The notes below the pieces were generated by a model. That model searched no databases, was not told the origin of the DNA, and saw only the letters and a program-made list of their open reading frames with translations. Position numbers and translations under genes: made by a program. A stretch of 64,000 nt of DNA from Mrakia gelida (Eukaryota; Basidiomycota; Tremellomycetes; Cystofilobasidiales; Mrakiaceae), in contig BRON01000004.1 in NCBI GenBank assembly GCA_024345305.1, forward strand, positions 1,984,001 to 2,048,000. The letters run 5' to 3'. Numbering within the stretch: position 1 is the first letter of the stretch; the number at the start of each line of letters is the position of its first letter. Positions 1 through 11,929 of the stretch are shown piece by piece.

Positions 1-142
1 CCATCATCATACAATCCGCTCGAGCTGACCTTCCGTCCTCTTCCCCTCTTCCCTCTTCCCCTCCTCTCCCTCCTTACCTCCCGCCTCCCTCTCCTCCCCC
101 CCACTCCCTATCCCTTCTTTTCGTCCACCTCGTTCGAAACAG

Positions 143-259
143 GCCACCCTCCTCATGCGACGAGACGACGGAGGAGTCTCTCAACCGAAATCAGCCCTCG
201 CGAACGCTGTGACGGACGCTGCTCCGGATGCGAAGAAGCCTGTTGCTGCTGGGAAGTAA
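143..259 (+). CDS. C-terminal exon of an unidentified gene (5' end off window)
   Basis: A CAG acceptor at about 140-142 follows a long C/T tract with a CTGAC motif near 25, which is the usual shape of an intron end in this window. The frame that opens there runs 38 codons to TAA at 257-259 and ends in an Ala/Lys-rich tail (DAAPDAKKPVAAGK). Nothing in the tail identifies a family. The upstream exons lie outside the window or in the first 20 bases, so the function cannot be stated. The call rests only on the acceptor and the open frame, and could be wrong. Confidence 0.35.
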   Translation, partial: ATLLMRRDDGGVSQPKSALANAVTDAAPDAKKPVAAGK

Positions 260-565
260 GATGGATGGGTCGGGGTTGTTGGGTTGTATTGATGAGAGTG
301 TTTGAGAATGGTCAGAGGGGTTTGGAAGAATGGAGGAGGAAAGAGAGAAAGGAGGGAGAGCGCGACGCGGGTCATTCGAAAGACTCACCTCGTCTTGATC
401 TACTCAATTCAAGCATCTCTCAAGACATCTTTTTCGACTTTCCACCAATATCCTACCAGCGAGAAGCCGTCGTTCGTGAGCAAAACATGCGATCCTCGTC
501 CTCCCTCTTCCCTCTTCCCTCCTCCCTCGTCCCTCCCCTCCCGAACCAACACACCACCTCCCCTC

Positions 566-2716
566 CTACGCCCCCGTATCCATCCCCGCGAACAACGCGT
601 CCCACCCACCCTCCGGCTCCTGCGCCAACAAATCATTGAACTCCGAGAAGTCCAGTCCACTGAAATCGGGGGCGTTGGGATCGATCTCGGCTGGAGGAGG
701 AGGAGCCTGAACGACGGCGGCAGCGGCTTGTTGTTGCTGCTGCTGTTGCTGCTGTTGGAGTTGAAGTCGCTGCTGCTCCTGCTGCTGTTGAAGCTGGAGT
801 TTCTGAAGAGCGAGCTGCTGCTGGAGTTGCTGCTGAGCCTGTTGAGCCTGAGCTTGAGCTTGAGCCTGAGCCTGAGCGCGTTGAGCCTGCTGCTGGGGGG
901 TCGCTCCTCCGAGGTAGCGTTGGTTGGTAGGGTTGGGTCGGAGGGCTGTTGGTTGAGGTGGTTGGGTTTGGGTTTGGATTCCGATGGATCCGGAGGCTGC
1001 TCCGAGCTGTTGTTGTAGTTGCTGCTGCTGAGAGGGTCTCGCTCCTCCTCCTCCTCCGGCGTTGTTCGCGAGAGCAGCCTGCCGATTCCTCTCGTTGATC
1101 GAGTCCATGATCTTCTTCGCCTGTTCCGACGTAAGGCTATCGACGTGTCCGGGACCCATCGAGAAGCTCTGGCCGTTGATCCCCATCGAGGCGAGTAGGT
1201 TGTCGTCGACGTTGACGTGGTTGGAGTTCGGGAGACGGACTTGAGTTTGGTTGGGAGGAGGAGGGTAGGGGTTTTGGGTTTGGTTGGGGAGGTTGAAGTT
1301 GAGGGAGGGAGAGGGGTCTCTTTGCTGTTGGTTCTGCTGCTGCTGGCGTTGCTGCTGCTGAAGGTTGAGAGCGTTGTTGTTGTTGGAAGGGGAGGGGACG
1401 CGTTGGACTCCTTGCTGCTGACCGATGGGAGCTTGGAGGAAGTTGGACGACGATACTGCAGCTCCTCCGACTCCTGCTCCTCCAACCCCTCCAGCGGCCC
1501 TATTGAACCCAGGCATCCCGTTCCCAATGACGGGCGCTCCTGCTCCCTTCGCCGCGTTCGCGATCACGCCTGGAGCGAGTCTGGGTTTCGGTTTCGGTCG
1601 TGGTTTTCCTGCGAGGGTGACTGGGGAGGGAGAGTCGGCTGGTGAGGATGGAAGCTTCATCGGCTGCTGCTGTTGTTGCTGTTGCTGCTGAGCGAGCGAG
1701 CGGAGGGGAGGTTGAGCGGCGGGTTGAGGAGGCGGACGCGGCTGGATGGAGGGTTGAGATTGAGGTTGAGGAGGTCGAGGAGCGATTGGTTTGGAGGTTG
1801 GGAAGGGAGGAGGTTGAATGGGAGCAGGAAGAGGTCCTGGAGGAGGAGGAGCGAGAGATGGTTTGGGCGGTGGGAGAGGAGATGTCGGACGACCTGGGAC
1901 GACGATGGCTTGGGAACGAGCTCCTCCGACCGAGGAAGGAAGAGCTGACGGGAGGAGTCCGGAGGAGGAGGGTACTGAAGGAGGCGCCTGAGCCTTGGCA
2001 GGGATAGGGAGGGGTGGAGGGATGGGAAGAGGAGATTCTGGTGGTGCTGTGAGGATGAGGTGCTGAGAGGAAATGGAGACAGGAGTGAGGGAAGGAAGGG
2101 AGGGGTGAGCTTCAGTCCTGAGCGAGGCGAGAGAAGCCGCTTCCCACGAGATGTACGACTATTCAACTTACCATGTACTCCTCCAGCTCTGCTCTGACCC
2201 AGGCGTACTCCTCCTTTGTCCTCTCGAGCTCGTCGAGAAGATGTTTGGGAGCTCGAACGCCACTCGCACTAAACGCTCCTCCCCTGAAGAAGAAGAGAAC
2301 GAAAATGGAAGGTCAGCTCCGTTCGAAGAGGGATTTGGGCTCGAGTGGAGCATACTCACAGCTGCTTTACGTCAGCGTGGAAGCGAAGAACGAGTCCAGC
2401 CGCGATGAGGTGGTCCTGAGAGAGGAAAGAGGAGGGGAAGGAGGAGGAGGAGGTGAGCTCGACGTTCCTCGTCTGTTCTTCGGCCTAGTCAAACGAGCAA
2501 GGAAGATCTCTGTGAGATCGCACTCACTCTCATCACGCCCTCGAGTTCATCCACCTTGGCCAGTAACCACTCCTTCCCCCGGATGGCTGTCGATTTTGAA
2601 GACGAGGTCGAAGGGAGGAGGGAGGAGGAAGGAGGGGGAGTCGGAGATTCGTCCAAGTCGATGACCGAGATGGCTCGCTTCTGAGAAGGAACAGACGGAG
2701 GAGGAGCAGGAGCCAT
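566..2716 (-). CDS. Gln/Pro-rich protein with N-terminal coiled coil, possible transcription co-regulator
   Basis: Five or more exons join in frame. Exon 1 (2528-2716) starts MAPAPPPS and contains an acidic VIDLDES patch followed by a charged helix (KEWLLAKVDELEGVM). Short exons continue the helix (DHLIAAGLVLRFHADVKQL and LLDELERTKEEYAWV). A last exon of about 1.5 kb is a Pro-rich linker followed by long poly-Gln blocks encoded by CAG/CAA repeats (roughly 750-1020 and 1330-1370). The C-terminus (DFSGLDFSEFNDLLAQ) is an acidic-hydrophobic patch of the kind seen in activation domains. This architecture suggests a nuclear co-regulator, possibly a fungal Mediator tail subunit, but no diagnostic domain was recognised, so that is only a guess. 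Internal splice sites, especially around 2440-2490, are tentative. Confidence 0.6.
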
Positions 2717-2913
2717 AGGAGAGTAAGAACGCCGTCGGCCTAGAAGAGAAAGTGGAAAAGTTGGGATGGAGGAGGGATGCGAAGTCGTCGTTGGCGAAAA
2801 CAAGAAGGCACCAAGCTCAACTTCTCCCCTTCCTCGCCAAAGACGGCGACAAGCTCAATCCATCGAATTCTGGTATATCTTGTCCATCTCGGACACGCAC
2901 TAGGACCTCCACC

Positions 2914-4268
2914 ATGTCTTCCTCCTCCTCCTCGCATCCTCCAGCAACGTTCCTCTTCGGTCTGGTGGACTCCTCAACTCCTCTCATCTTCCTCCTCCTC
3001 CCTCTGGTTCTGCTCCTCCCTTTCTCCGTCTTCTTCCTCTTCAAGAACAACGCGGACGGATCAGAACCCTACGTCTTCGAACACATCGAACTCAACAGAC
3101 TTACAGGAGATCCAAAGAGCAAGAAACCAGAGACGGAGTGGCTCAACATGTGAGTTCTCTCCATCGATGTTGAGCTCGTACCTTTCCTCCCTTCGAGCTC
3201 GTTTCCCTCGTGCTAAGCCATGCTGATGGGTTCCTCTTGCACCTCTTTGCACAGGGGATACTGGAAGGACACCACCATCTTCCCCGAAGCTTGCAAAGGT
3301 TCGTTCCTCTAATCCTCTCGCTAACTCTGCTCCCCTTTCCCCTCCTCGAGCTCAAGCTCACTCTCACTCTCCTCTCTGCGACGCGTCTTTCCTCAGCCCT
3401 CTCCCACCTCCTCCTCACCCGGGCCAACCTCCAACCCCTCGGCCGAACCCTCGACGTAGCCCACGCAACAGGCGACTCCCTCCTCCTCCTCAAATCCCCC
3501 ACCTCACCCTACCCACGACAATCCCACCTCGTCGGAATCACCTCCCTCCCTCAACACGCTCAACGAGCAGCAGTCCGTCTCGCTGCCGTCTATCCCAAGA
3601 AGGGCGAATCCATCGAGATCCTCTGCGAGGACGCGGTATACAGAGGACCCAAGAGCAGTGGGTTCAAGAAGCATCCGTTGGATCCCACGCCTGTGGACGG
3701 AGGGGAGGAGGAGGAAAAGTTCGATTCGGTGGTTTGCTTGGATGCTGCTTATCATTTCAAGAGCAGGGAGAAGTGGCTGAAGCAGGTGTTGAGGGAGGGG
3801 TTGAAGGAGGGGGGGACGGTTGCCTTTACGGACATCTTAGCCTCTGAAGAGGAGGGGGAGGGAGGAGGAGGAGGGGACGAAGGAGGGTTCAAGATCATCA
3901 ACTCCAACTCCCAAACCAGCACCACCTCCCCCTCCTCTTCCTCACCCCCTTCGAGGATGTCGCTCTTCCTCCTCCACTGCATCCTCCTCCCTCTCCTCTC
4001 CGTCCCCTCAAGCAACATCATCCCCCTTTCCTCCCTCGGCGCGTCGATGGTCAAGCTCGGATACGAGGACGTCGAGATCGAGGATATCACGGAGGAGGTC
4101 TTCCCTGGGTTCGCGAGGTTCTTGAGTGGGAGGGAGGAGATGAGTTGGAGGTTGATGGGGAAGCTGGTGAGGTGGTGGTCGGGAGGGGAGGGAGGAGGGA
4201 GAGGGTTGTTGAGGTTCGTGGTGGTGAAGGCGAGGAAACCGATTGGTAGTAGTGGGAAGAAGGATTGA
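2914..4268 (+). CDS. Membrane-anchored SAM-dependent methyltransferase
   Basis: Three exons (2914-3149, 3255-3298, 3397-4268) splice in phase to a 383-residue protein. An N-terminal hydrophobic segment (about residues 17-40, many Leu) should anchor it in a membrane with the catalytic part behind it. The core shows class I methyltransferase features: LGRTLDVAHATGDSLLLL (glycine-poor motif I region) and FDSVVCLDAAYHF (post-motif strand with the typical D-A-x-x-H/F). These are followed by a helix, KWLKQVLREGLKEGG, and TVAFTDIL. The family includes sterol, quinone and small-molecule methyltransferases. Motif I lacks the usual GxGxG, so the substrate and even activity are uncertain. A Ser/Gly-rich insertion lies at about codons 210-245. 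Confidence 0.75.
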
Positions 4269-4910
4269 GCGAGTGAGTACCTACGAGTGAGGAGTTGTGG
4301 ATCGGATGCGACTTGGGTGTTATCGCGTGTCAGAAGGAGGAGAAGAAGAGGCTTTCTTGGAAGGTCGTTGTCGCGAGAACGCGTCTCGATCAAACGCAAA
4401 CTCCCGTCGTCGTCGTCAACAAGATTCCGTTCATCCAGTCAGTGCGCTTGCTCTCTCTCTCTGCTTCACTCTCGGTGCTCTACGGCTTCTCAGCACTGAC
4501 CTCTCCTCCAACCAATCCAGCGCTCTCTACATCTCGGAAAGAATCGCCTCCCGCACCTCCGGCTCAGTTCAGCCCACACACGCCCACGCTCATCCCCGAA
4601 CCCTCTCGTTTTTCGACGATCCCTGCTCAATCAGGACCTTCCCCACCCCATAAATAGCCTACTAGACACTTCGGAGCATCGGACCGACTCAAATCTTCCC
4701 TTCGGTGCAATCTAATCCATACGTAGCGAGAAGGAGGAAGATCCGAACCAGGGAGAAGCGTTGTGACGAGCTGACACCGTTCTCCCCTTCTTTCTTCTTC
4801 TTCCCCTTCTTGTTCCCCATCCTGACCCCCACCGACATCCCACACATCTTCCACTCTCCCCCGTCTTCCCTTCCCTCCCCACTACTCGCCCCTCACTCAA
4901 ACGCGACAAG
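4269..4910. other. Intergenic, no gene seen
   Basis: This 0.64-kb gap lies between the methyltransferase stop and the transporter start. It holds short overlapping frames without codon logic and a pyrimidine-rich stretch at 4780-4900, directly upstream of the next ATG, which is typical of promoters here. No RNA gene or repeat was recognised. Confidence 0.5.
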
Positions 4911-7900
4911 ATGCAGGCAACCGACGAGAAGACCAAGGTCGAGGAAACGCATTCTCATTTGGAGAATGTTCTCTCGAACGATACCCTCGATAACCTCAAG
5001 AACCAACCCCCTCAGCATCAGCACTTCGGAGTCGACGAGGAGCTCGAGAAGTACACCAACTCCGGGATCGTTATCGGAGAGGAGGAGAACAAGAGGGTGT
5101 TGAAACTCGTGAGTCGAGTCCACACTCCGTCGCTCGAGCATGCTCGCACCGACAACGAGGACGAGAAAGCCTTCCTGCTAACCAATCTCCTTCCTTTTCC
5201 TCTTCGCTTCTTCGCTTGTTTCCTTCAGTTGAACCGACGAGTCCTCCCCATCATGATGTGAGCCCTGCCCTTCTCGCTTTCCTCCTCCACCTCTTCTCTC
5301 TCCGTCGACCGACCACTCACCCTCCCCCTCCCCCTCTTCCCTCGTCTTCGCTTGACCAGCGTCACCTACTTCGTCCAGAACCTCGATAAAGGGACGCTCG
5401 CTTTCTCAGCTGTCATGGGTATCAGGGAAGACAACCATCTTGTAGGTTTTTATCGACGGCTACGGTCGGGAGCGAGACGCGTGGTTTTTCTTGTCGACCT
5501 CGGGCTGACCCCGTTCTTCTTCTTTTTTTGCGCGTTCTCGCAGGTCGGGCAGCAGTTTTCGTTGCTCGGTACGATTTTGTACCTTGCTATTCTGTGAGTC
5601 CACCTGTCTGAGCTCGCGACAGTCCGAGCCTCTCAACGAGTTCGTGTCCGTCGAGAATCGTCGACTCACTTCGACTTCGTTCACTTTTCTTCTTACTCGT
5701 TCAGCGTCGGAGAGGTTCCCATCAATCGTCTCATCCAGATCCTTCCCGTCGCTAAACTCCTCTCGGCTCTCGTTACTTGCTGGGTGAGTTGTTGGCGTCC
5801 TTTGAGCGGCGAGGCGAAGGACGAAACGCGCGCGCTGACCTTCCCTCTCGGTTCGTTTCGACTTGGCTCGTCCTCGCAGGGTATCCTCGTTATCTGCCAC
5901 GCTGCCGCTGTCAACTGGGCTGGGCTCATGGTCGTTAGGTGAGCTTCAAACTCTTCTTATATCCTTGATGCGGGCGACGTTCCTGATCGACTCTCGAAGC
6001 TGACTTCCCTTCTCCCTCGCCTTGCTCCGTCTGTCCTCGTCCAGGTTCTTGCTCGGACTCTTCGAGTCTGGTATTCAGCCCATTCTTATGACTCTCACCG
6101 TCAGTGAGTAGCCGCTTCGAGCCTGGGGAAGCTTGCAGACTCGTACGAGAGGCGCTGACTCGACCTCGACGCGTCCTGACACTCCTCCCCCCTCTTCCCC
6201 CCCCCCCCCCCCCCCCCCACCAGTGTACTACCGACGTACGGAGCAGCCTCTCATCCTCTCATTCTGGTTCTCCATGCAGGCTGTGCAGCTCTGCTTCTCT
6301 GGCATCGTCTCGTTCGGTATCAGCTTCGTCCCTGAGCCTGGACCTCTTCGACAATGGCAAGGTGACCTTCCTCGCCTCTTCCCTCCTCCCTTGCTTCCCT
6401 TCGATCTGACTCATGTCATTCTCTGCAGTGCTCTTCGTCATCGTCGGTGGCCTGACCATCCTCTGGGGTCAAGTCATCTTCTGGTGCCTTCCCGACTCTC
6501 CCATGAAGGCGAAGGTCAGTTCGGTTCGAGATCGAGACCGATGCTCAGCCTGCGTCTGTTTCTGACGACCTGTTTCTCCATCTGAACATATCCGTTTCCA
6601 GTGCTGGTCCGAGGAGGAGAAGATCCTGATCGTGGAGAGGCTGCGAGTGAACGAGACTGGTCTCCAGAACAAGGTACGTCTTTCAGCGACGGCGAACGAA
6701 GCACCGATCGAGATCTGACTCGAGCGTCGCTCTTCTTCTTCGTTCTCTATTCAGGTCTTCAAGCGGGAGCAGATGGTTGAGGCTCTTACCGATCCCGTCA
6801 TCTGGTGCTACGTTGTCATGTTCGTCGTCCCTGCCCTTTCCTCGGTCTGCGCCTCCCTCGCTCGACGCGTTCTAACCCACCCTTCCTTCGCCTCGCGGAC
6901 TTGGCGACCACCAGGCAAATCTCCGCGTTTATCGTCGTCGGAGGTCTCTCTATCTTTTCCAACGTTCTGGTTCAGGGAATGGGCTTCTCGACGTGAGTAA
7001 TTCTCGTGCTTGCGCTCCTCTACGGTTCTCGTCTCGTCGTCGCTGACCTTTCTTTCCCCATCCTTCCCTTTCCCTGCGAACCCTCAGTCGGCAGACGCAA
7101 CTCCTCAACCTCGCTCAGGGAGCTGTCACTTTCATCGTCTTCATCAGCGTGAGTCTTCCATTCTCGCCCGCTCACACGTCTCATCCGCCTCGCTCGTACT
7201 CGCGTCCTGAACCCCTTGACGCGTTCCGATATCGCAGAGTGCCTGGCTCGCAACTCGCTTCAAGCAGACCATCCTCATCATGTTGATCTACCTTCGTGAG
7301 TTCTGCCTCTCTTTCTCGTCCCTTTTCGAGACCTCGCTGAACTCTCTCGCGGATCTTGCTTTTCGCCAGTCCCCGCCGTTGCTGGTACGGTGGCCATCCT
7401 CGTCGTCCCCGTCACAGCCAAGACCGCCACCGGTCTTCTTATCGCCTTTTACGCTATTCAGTTCTTCCTCTCGTACGTTCAGACTTTTCTTTGAGCCCCG
7501 GTTGGGACGCGAAGCTGACCTCGCTTTCGGATCTATCTTCCCTCGTCCAGAACCGGTAACCTCATGTGGTTCGTCCTCTCCCCTCTTCTCCGATACCTGC
7601 ATCCCTTCTCACCTTTCTTGCTCCGTATCCTTCTCTCCAGGTCCCTCGTCTCGAGAAACATCGCAGGACAAACCAAGAAGGTTCGTTCGTCGAGCTTCGC
7701 TTCTCGTCTTCCCCTCCTTCGCTGATCGCTGACCAACTCTTCGCAACGTCTTCGCTTCTTCAGGTCACTTCCCTCACCATGATGTTCGTCGCCTACTCGG
7801 TTGGCTGCATCCTCGGTCCTCAAGTGAGTTCATCGATCTCGAAACGAACGGCGTCAAGTCGCATTCGTGAAAGCTGAACTCTTCGTCTCGCAGGTCTTCC

Positions 7901-8388
7901 AAGCCAACGCTGCTCCTCGATACTTCTCGGCATGGGCTGCCCATCTCGCTATGTACGCTGTCTTTACCGCTGCTAGCATCACGGCCAGGTTGATCCTCAT
8001 GAGGAGGAACGCCGTGAAGAGGAAGGTCACAGACGCGGCGGAGAACGCTGGAGGAGAGAACGAGGTTATCGATCATTCCAGTGAGTCCGAGTCCGACCCA
8101 CAACGAACCTCACGCCCACATCAACCTCCACACCAGCGACTTTCTCATTTCTCGCAGCGAGTTCTCGACTTCGAGTCGGCGAAGACGTTGACGGACGCCG
8201 CGACGCGTCTCGTTTCCTCTCCTCACAGACTGACGCCCTTTCACTTTTCTCTGCCTCTCAGACTCCTTTGCCGATATCACGGATCGACTCAACCCTGCTT
8301 TCAGGTGAGTTCGATCACTCCCTCGCTTCTCAACCTCGTTCATCAACTGACGCGTCTCCCTTTGTTGTTTCGAAGGTACGACTACTGA
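4911..8388 (+). CDS. MFS transporter, Dal5/allantoate permease-like (anion:cation symporter family)
   Basis: About 14 small exons join from ATG 4911 to TGA 8386-8388. The cytosolic N-terminus is followed by the family hallmark N-L-D-K-G (TYFVQNLDKGTLAF) in the first helix, then RFLLGLFESGIQP in the helix 4 region, a YYRRTEQP loop, and a central PDSPMKAKCWSEEEKILIVERLR loop that separates two six-helix halves. Later helices include NLMWSLVSRNIAGQTKK and FQANAAPRYFSAW. These are the standard landmarks of the fungal Dal5/Tna1-type branch, which imports ureidosuccinate, allantoate, nicotinate, pantothenate and similar organic anions. The actual substrate cannot be read from the sequence. The last exon carries only four codons. 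An adjacent MFS gene follows in the same direction. Confidence 0.9.
6197..6218 (+). repeat. 22-base C homopolymer in an intron polypyrimidine tract
   Basis: An uninterrupted run of C lies just before the CAG acceptor of a transporter intron, so it serves as, or replaces, the polypyrimidine tract. Such runs are prone to length change. A second C run of about 17 bases lies at 15722-15738. Confidence 0.9.
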
Positions 8389-9070
8389 ACGGTATCGCGA
8401 CACTTCTCGCTCCATCTTCTTTACGATATCATGTATCCCTACGCTCTCGTCATCGTTCATTCGCGCTTTTTGAGAAGGAGAGTCGTCGAGTCGCAGCACG
8501 GAAGGGCGTCCGCGTCGTCTTCAACAGCTGATTCGAGCGAGGTTCATGTTGTGCTGGCCTTTGAGAGTCAGCATTCGTCGTTCTTGGGAGGAGTGACCTC
8601 CAGTCAAACTTGAGCTGATCCTGAGGCAAAAGGAAGAGAGAGCGGGCAACCCAGGCAGAGGCTGCGAGCTTCGACCCGAACTTCAAGCTCAACCTCCCTC
8701 CCCTTCCCTTCCTCCAGACGGCCACGAGCTCATACCCAGCTTCAATCAACTCTAAGAGTTCACCTTCCTACCCTTTGGGTGCCACTCTCTTGCTACGCTC
8801 CTCGGAGATCTCGGAGTCCTCAGACGAGGAGGCGTTATCAAAGCTCACCGCGAGAGTCGACGGTCCTTCTTTCAGTTCGCCGACCTCGATCTTTCCTCCC
8901 TTCTTTTGGTCTCTTTGGTCAGAGAGCGTGACGGAGTAGTCAGGCGAGTCAGGTAGCTAACCATCCTCGACCTGAATACTCGACCCACCTTCTTCTTCTC
9001 TACAACAACCACGATCCATCGAACCTCGCTCTCCTTCCCCCTCAACTTCACCTCCCTTCCCTCCGTCGCG
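8389..9070. other. Intergenic between two MFS genes
   Basis: This 0.68-kb gap holds the 3' region of the Dal5-like gene and, from about 8950, a pyrimidine-rich stretch with TTCTTCTTCTC and CTTCCC blocks leading to the ATG at 9071. No coding frame or RNA gene is supported. Confidence 0.5.
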
Positions 9071-11929
9071 ATGCCCTCCGCTCCCATCCTACCTTCGTCC
9101 CCACCCTCGCCCACTCCTACCCTCTCCGAAGTCACCTCGCCTTCGTTCGCCGCGGCCAAGGAGGAGAAATGGTGCGGTCGAGAACTCGAGACGACCTCTT
9201 CGAACGAAAAGAAGGAGATCTCCTCCTCTTCTGTTTCTGCTTCGCCTTCTATCGACCTCCAAACAGAGGAAGGGACGTCCCAAGTTGTATGCCTTTCTGA
9301 AGGTACGGCGGACGCTGCCTTGACCTTTCCAGAGGGCGGGCGCGGATTCCTCGTCGTCGCTGGAGCTATCGTAAGTCCCCTTCTTCCACTTCCTCTTGGT
9401 CTTCTCCCTCGATGGGTATACGGGCAGGATGCCAGTGCGCGATGGTTCTGATTTATGGGGGATTCGGGGGCTAGAGCGTTCAGCAGGGACGATGGGAAAG
9501 CTATGGCTGGAGTTGGGCGACGACGAGTCAGAGCCCGAGTCTTTTCTTTCGTCGGACCGTGACTGATCTGGCTCTTCATTCGTGCTCCTTCGACCCTCAC
9601 TATCTACAGCACATGACCTTCGCTGGGTTTGGATTCATCGTTCGTCTTTTTCTTCTCTGCTCTCGAACGAGATGCTCGCGTCGTTCGCTTTCGCTGACCT
9701 TCCTCTCTCGGCCCGCCTCGGCGCTCAGAACTCGTGGGGTGTGTTTCAAGCCTACTACGAGACGGGAATGCTGGCTTCCTCTTCATCGTCTTCGATGTGA
9801 GCTCGATCTCTCTCTTTTCAACTGTTTCCCTTTCGCGTTCTGACCCTCGTTCGACCCCCCTTTTTGCTCAGAGCGTGGATCGGTTCCCTCCAGTACTGCC
9901 TCATATTCTTCCCCTCCCTCGGTGAGCTGAACAACGTTCTCCTCCTACTATCATCTCCGAGCCGAAGCGCAAATCGACGAAAGAACTAATCTGCGACGCG
10001 TCTTTCTTCTTTCGCAGTGATGGGGCGTCTCCTGGACGGCGGGACTTTCAAGCTTCCCTTCTCGATAGCGGCAGCCACTTATGTCCTTTCTACTATCCTG
10101 ATCGCCGAGTGCAAGCAGTACTACCAGTGAGTTTCGCGTCGAAGAGAAGGCGAAAGGGAAACGACGCCGTCGCTCGTAAATCTGATCTCCTCGCTCTTCC
10201 TCGCAGGTTTCTTCTGTGCCAAGGACTTCTTCTGGTACGCTTGCCCTCACTCGAGCGCTTCGGTAACACGGGAAAGAAGCTGATTTCCTCCTTCGTCGCT
10301 ATCTCAGGGTCTTGCGGCGGGAGTGATGTTTGGACCCGTCAGTCGTCGTATTCCTTCCTATCCTTCTTCTATTCGGCGTTAAACTGACTCCAAACTATAT
10401 ATCTCAAACTCCTGCCTCCCCAAAAGACCTTCGCCGTCGTATCGCATTGGTGTAAGCTCCGAACTCTTCGAACCTGGAGCTCGACGACGAGACCTTAGGA
10501 CTGACGCGTTCTTCCTCACCTCTCCCCGATGGCAGTCCGTCGCAAACGTGCTCTCGCGGTTGGAGCTGTCGTATCAGGCTCGAGCATCGGTGGCACCGTC
10601 TTTCCGATCTTTCTCAGGAAGCTCATACCGCTGATCGGGTAAGTTTGTTCCTCAGTCCTTCTCTCGCCTACCTTGCTTCTCGACTTCGTGCCCATCTCTC
10701 CTTCGTGACCTTTCTCCATTCTAGATTCAAATGGACTCTAAGAGCGGCTGCTCTCTTGATCGCCTACTGCGTCGGATTCGCGTGCCTCACTCTTCGACCT
10801 CGACTCGCGCCTGTCAAGGTCAAAGGAGGCTTGTTCAATCCTGCAGCCTTCAAGCGACCTGCTTTCTCGTCAGTCCCCGAGCCTCACACATCTCCTCTCG
10901 TTTTGTTGGGCGTTTGACCTGGCTCTATCGCTGACTTCTCCTTCATTCGAACTTGGCTCGACGCGTTGCGGTCGCTCAGACTTTACGTCGTCGGCTGCTT
11001 CCTCGTCATGGCCGGACTTTATACCCCGCTTTCGTGAGTCCAAGCACCTTCTCTCACTTCTCGAGCGTCGCTTCTCCCCTTACTAATGCCCTCCCTCCTC
11101 TTCGGTGCCGTTCTCCCTTGTCTTCAGTTTCCTCGACGTCGCGGGACGACGAATAGGACTCGGCGACTTCTCTTCTTATCTCATCGCGATCTCCAACGCA
11201 ACAAGTCTCGTGGGTCGGCTTGTTCCTGGATATCTCGCAGACAAGGTGAGCAAACGGAAGCAGCGAGAGAGTCGACGCGTCCCACTCCGTTTGTCGAAGA
11301 TTCACTGACCTGGCTCTCGCGCCGTTCGTTGTCTCAGATCGGACCAGTGAACCTCCTCATCCCTTCCAGCCTGCTCTCGGGTATTCTCGTGAGTCTCGGT
11401 TTTGGCTGCTCCAAAACTCGAAGTGGGATGGAACTGACTGAGCTGATGTCGCAACAGATCTTCGCCTGGCCGTTTTGCCTCTCGAAAGAGTCCCTCGTCG
11501 TCTTCGCCGCACTCATCGGGGTCGGAACTGGTGCCTTCGTCTCTCTATACTCACCAGGAGTTGGCCAACTCGGAGAGGTTCGTCCCATCTCGTTCCCTCT
11601 CGAGACTCGACGCGTCGTCCAAGCCTCGCCTGACCTCGTTTCCTTGCCAGACTCACGACATCGGTCGACGAATGGGTACTCTCACCTCCATTCTTTCCTT
11701 CGCCGCTCTGATTGGACCGCCGATCTCAGGAGCGTGAGTAGTATCTCGGTCTTCGAGCTGGAGCACACAAGCTGACCGTCGTCCTTCTTTCCATCTTCTC
11801 AGCATCCTCACGAAGACCGACTCCTTCCTCGCCGTTGCCTCTTACTCGGGGACCATCGTCATAATCGGTTCCTTCATCATGGCGTCTTCGAAATGGGCCT
11901 TGTTCAGGAGTTGGAAGGGGAAGATGTAG
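9071..11929 (+). CDS. MFS monocarboxylate-transporter-like permease (MCT/MCH family)
   Basis: Roughly 15 exons join from ATG 9071 to TAG 11927-11929. A Ser/Thr/Glu-rich cytosolic tail of about 80 residues precedes the first helix. Family landmarks follow: SWGVFQAYYE near the first helix, MGRLLDGG (a G-R-x-D type loop), CQGLLLGLAAGVMFGP, SHWFRRKRALAVG in the helix 4-5 loop, SGSSIGGTVFPI, then ATSLVGRLVPGYLADK (conserved G-R-x3-G-x2-A-D of the second half) and GRRMGTLTSILSFAALIGPPISGA near the end. Relatives of yeast MCH proteins carry carboxylates, riboflavin and other small molecules, and the substrate here is unknown. Its position next to a Dal5-like carrier suggests a small transport locus. 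Confidence 0.9.

Noticed and set aside
566..1018. Plus-strand Leu-rich frame opposite the poly-Gln tract
   Set aside because: It is the antisense reading of CAG/CTG repeats (poly-Leu). The minus strand gives a coherent multi-exon protein.
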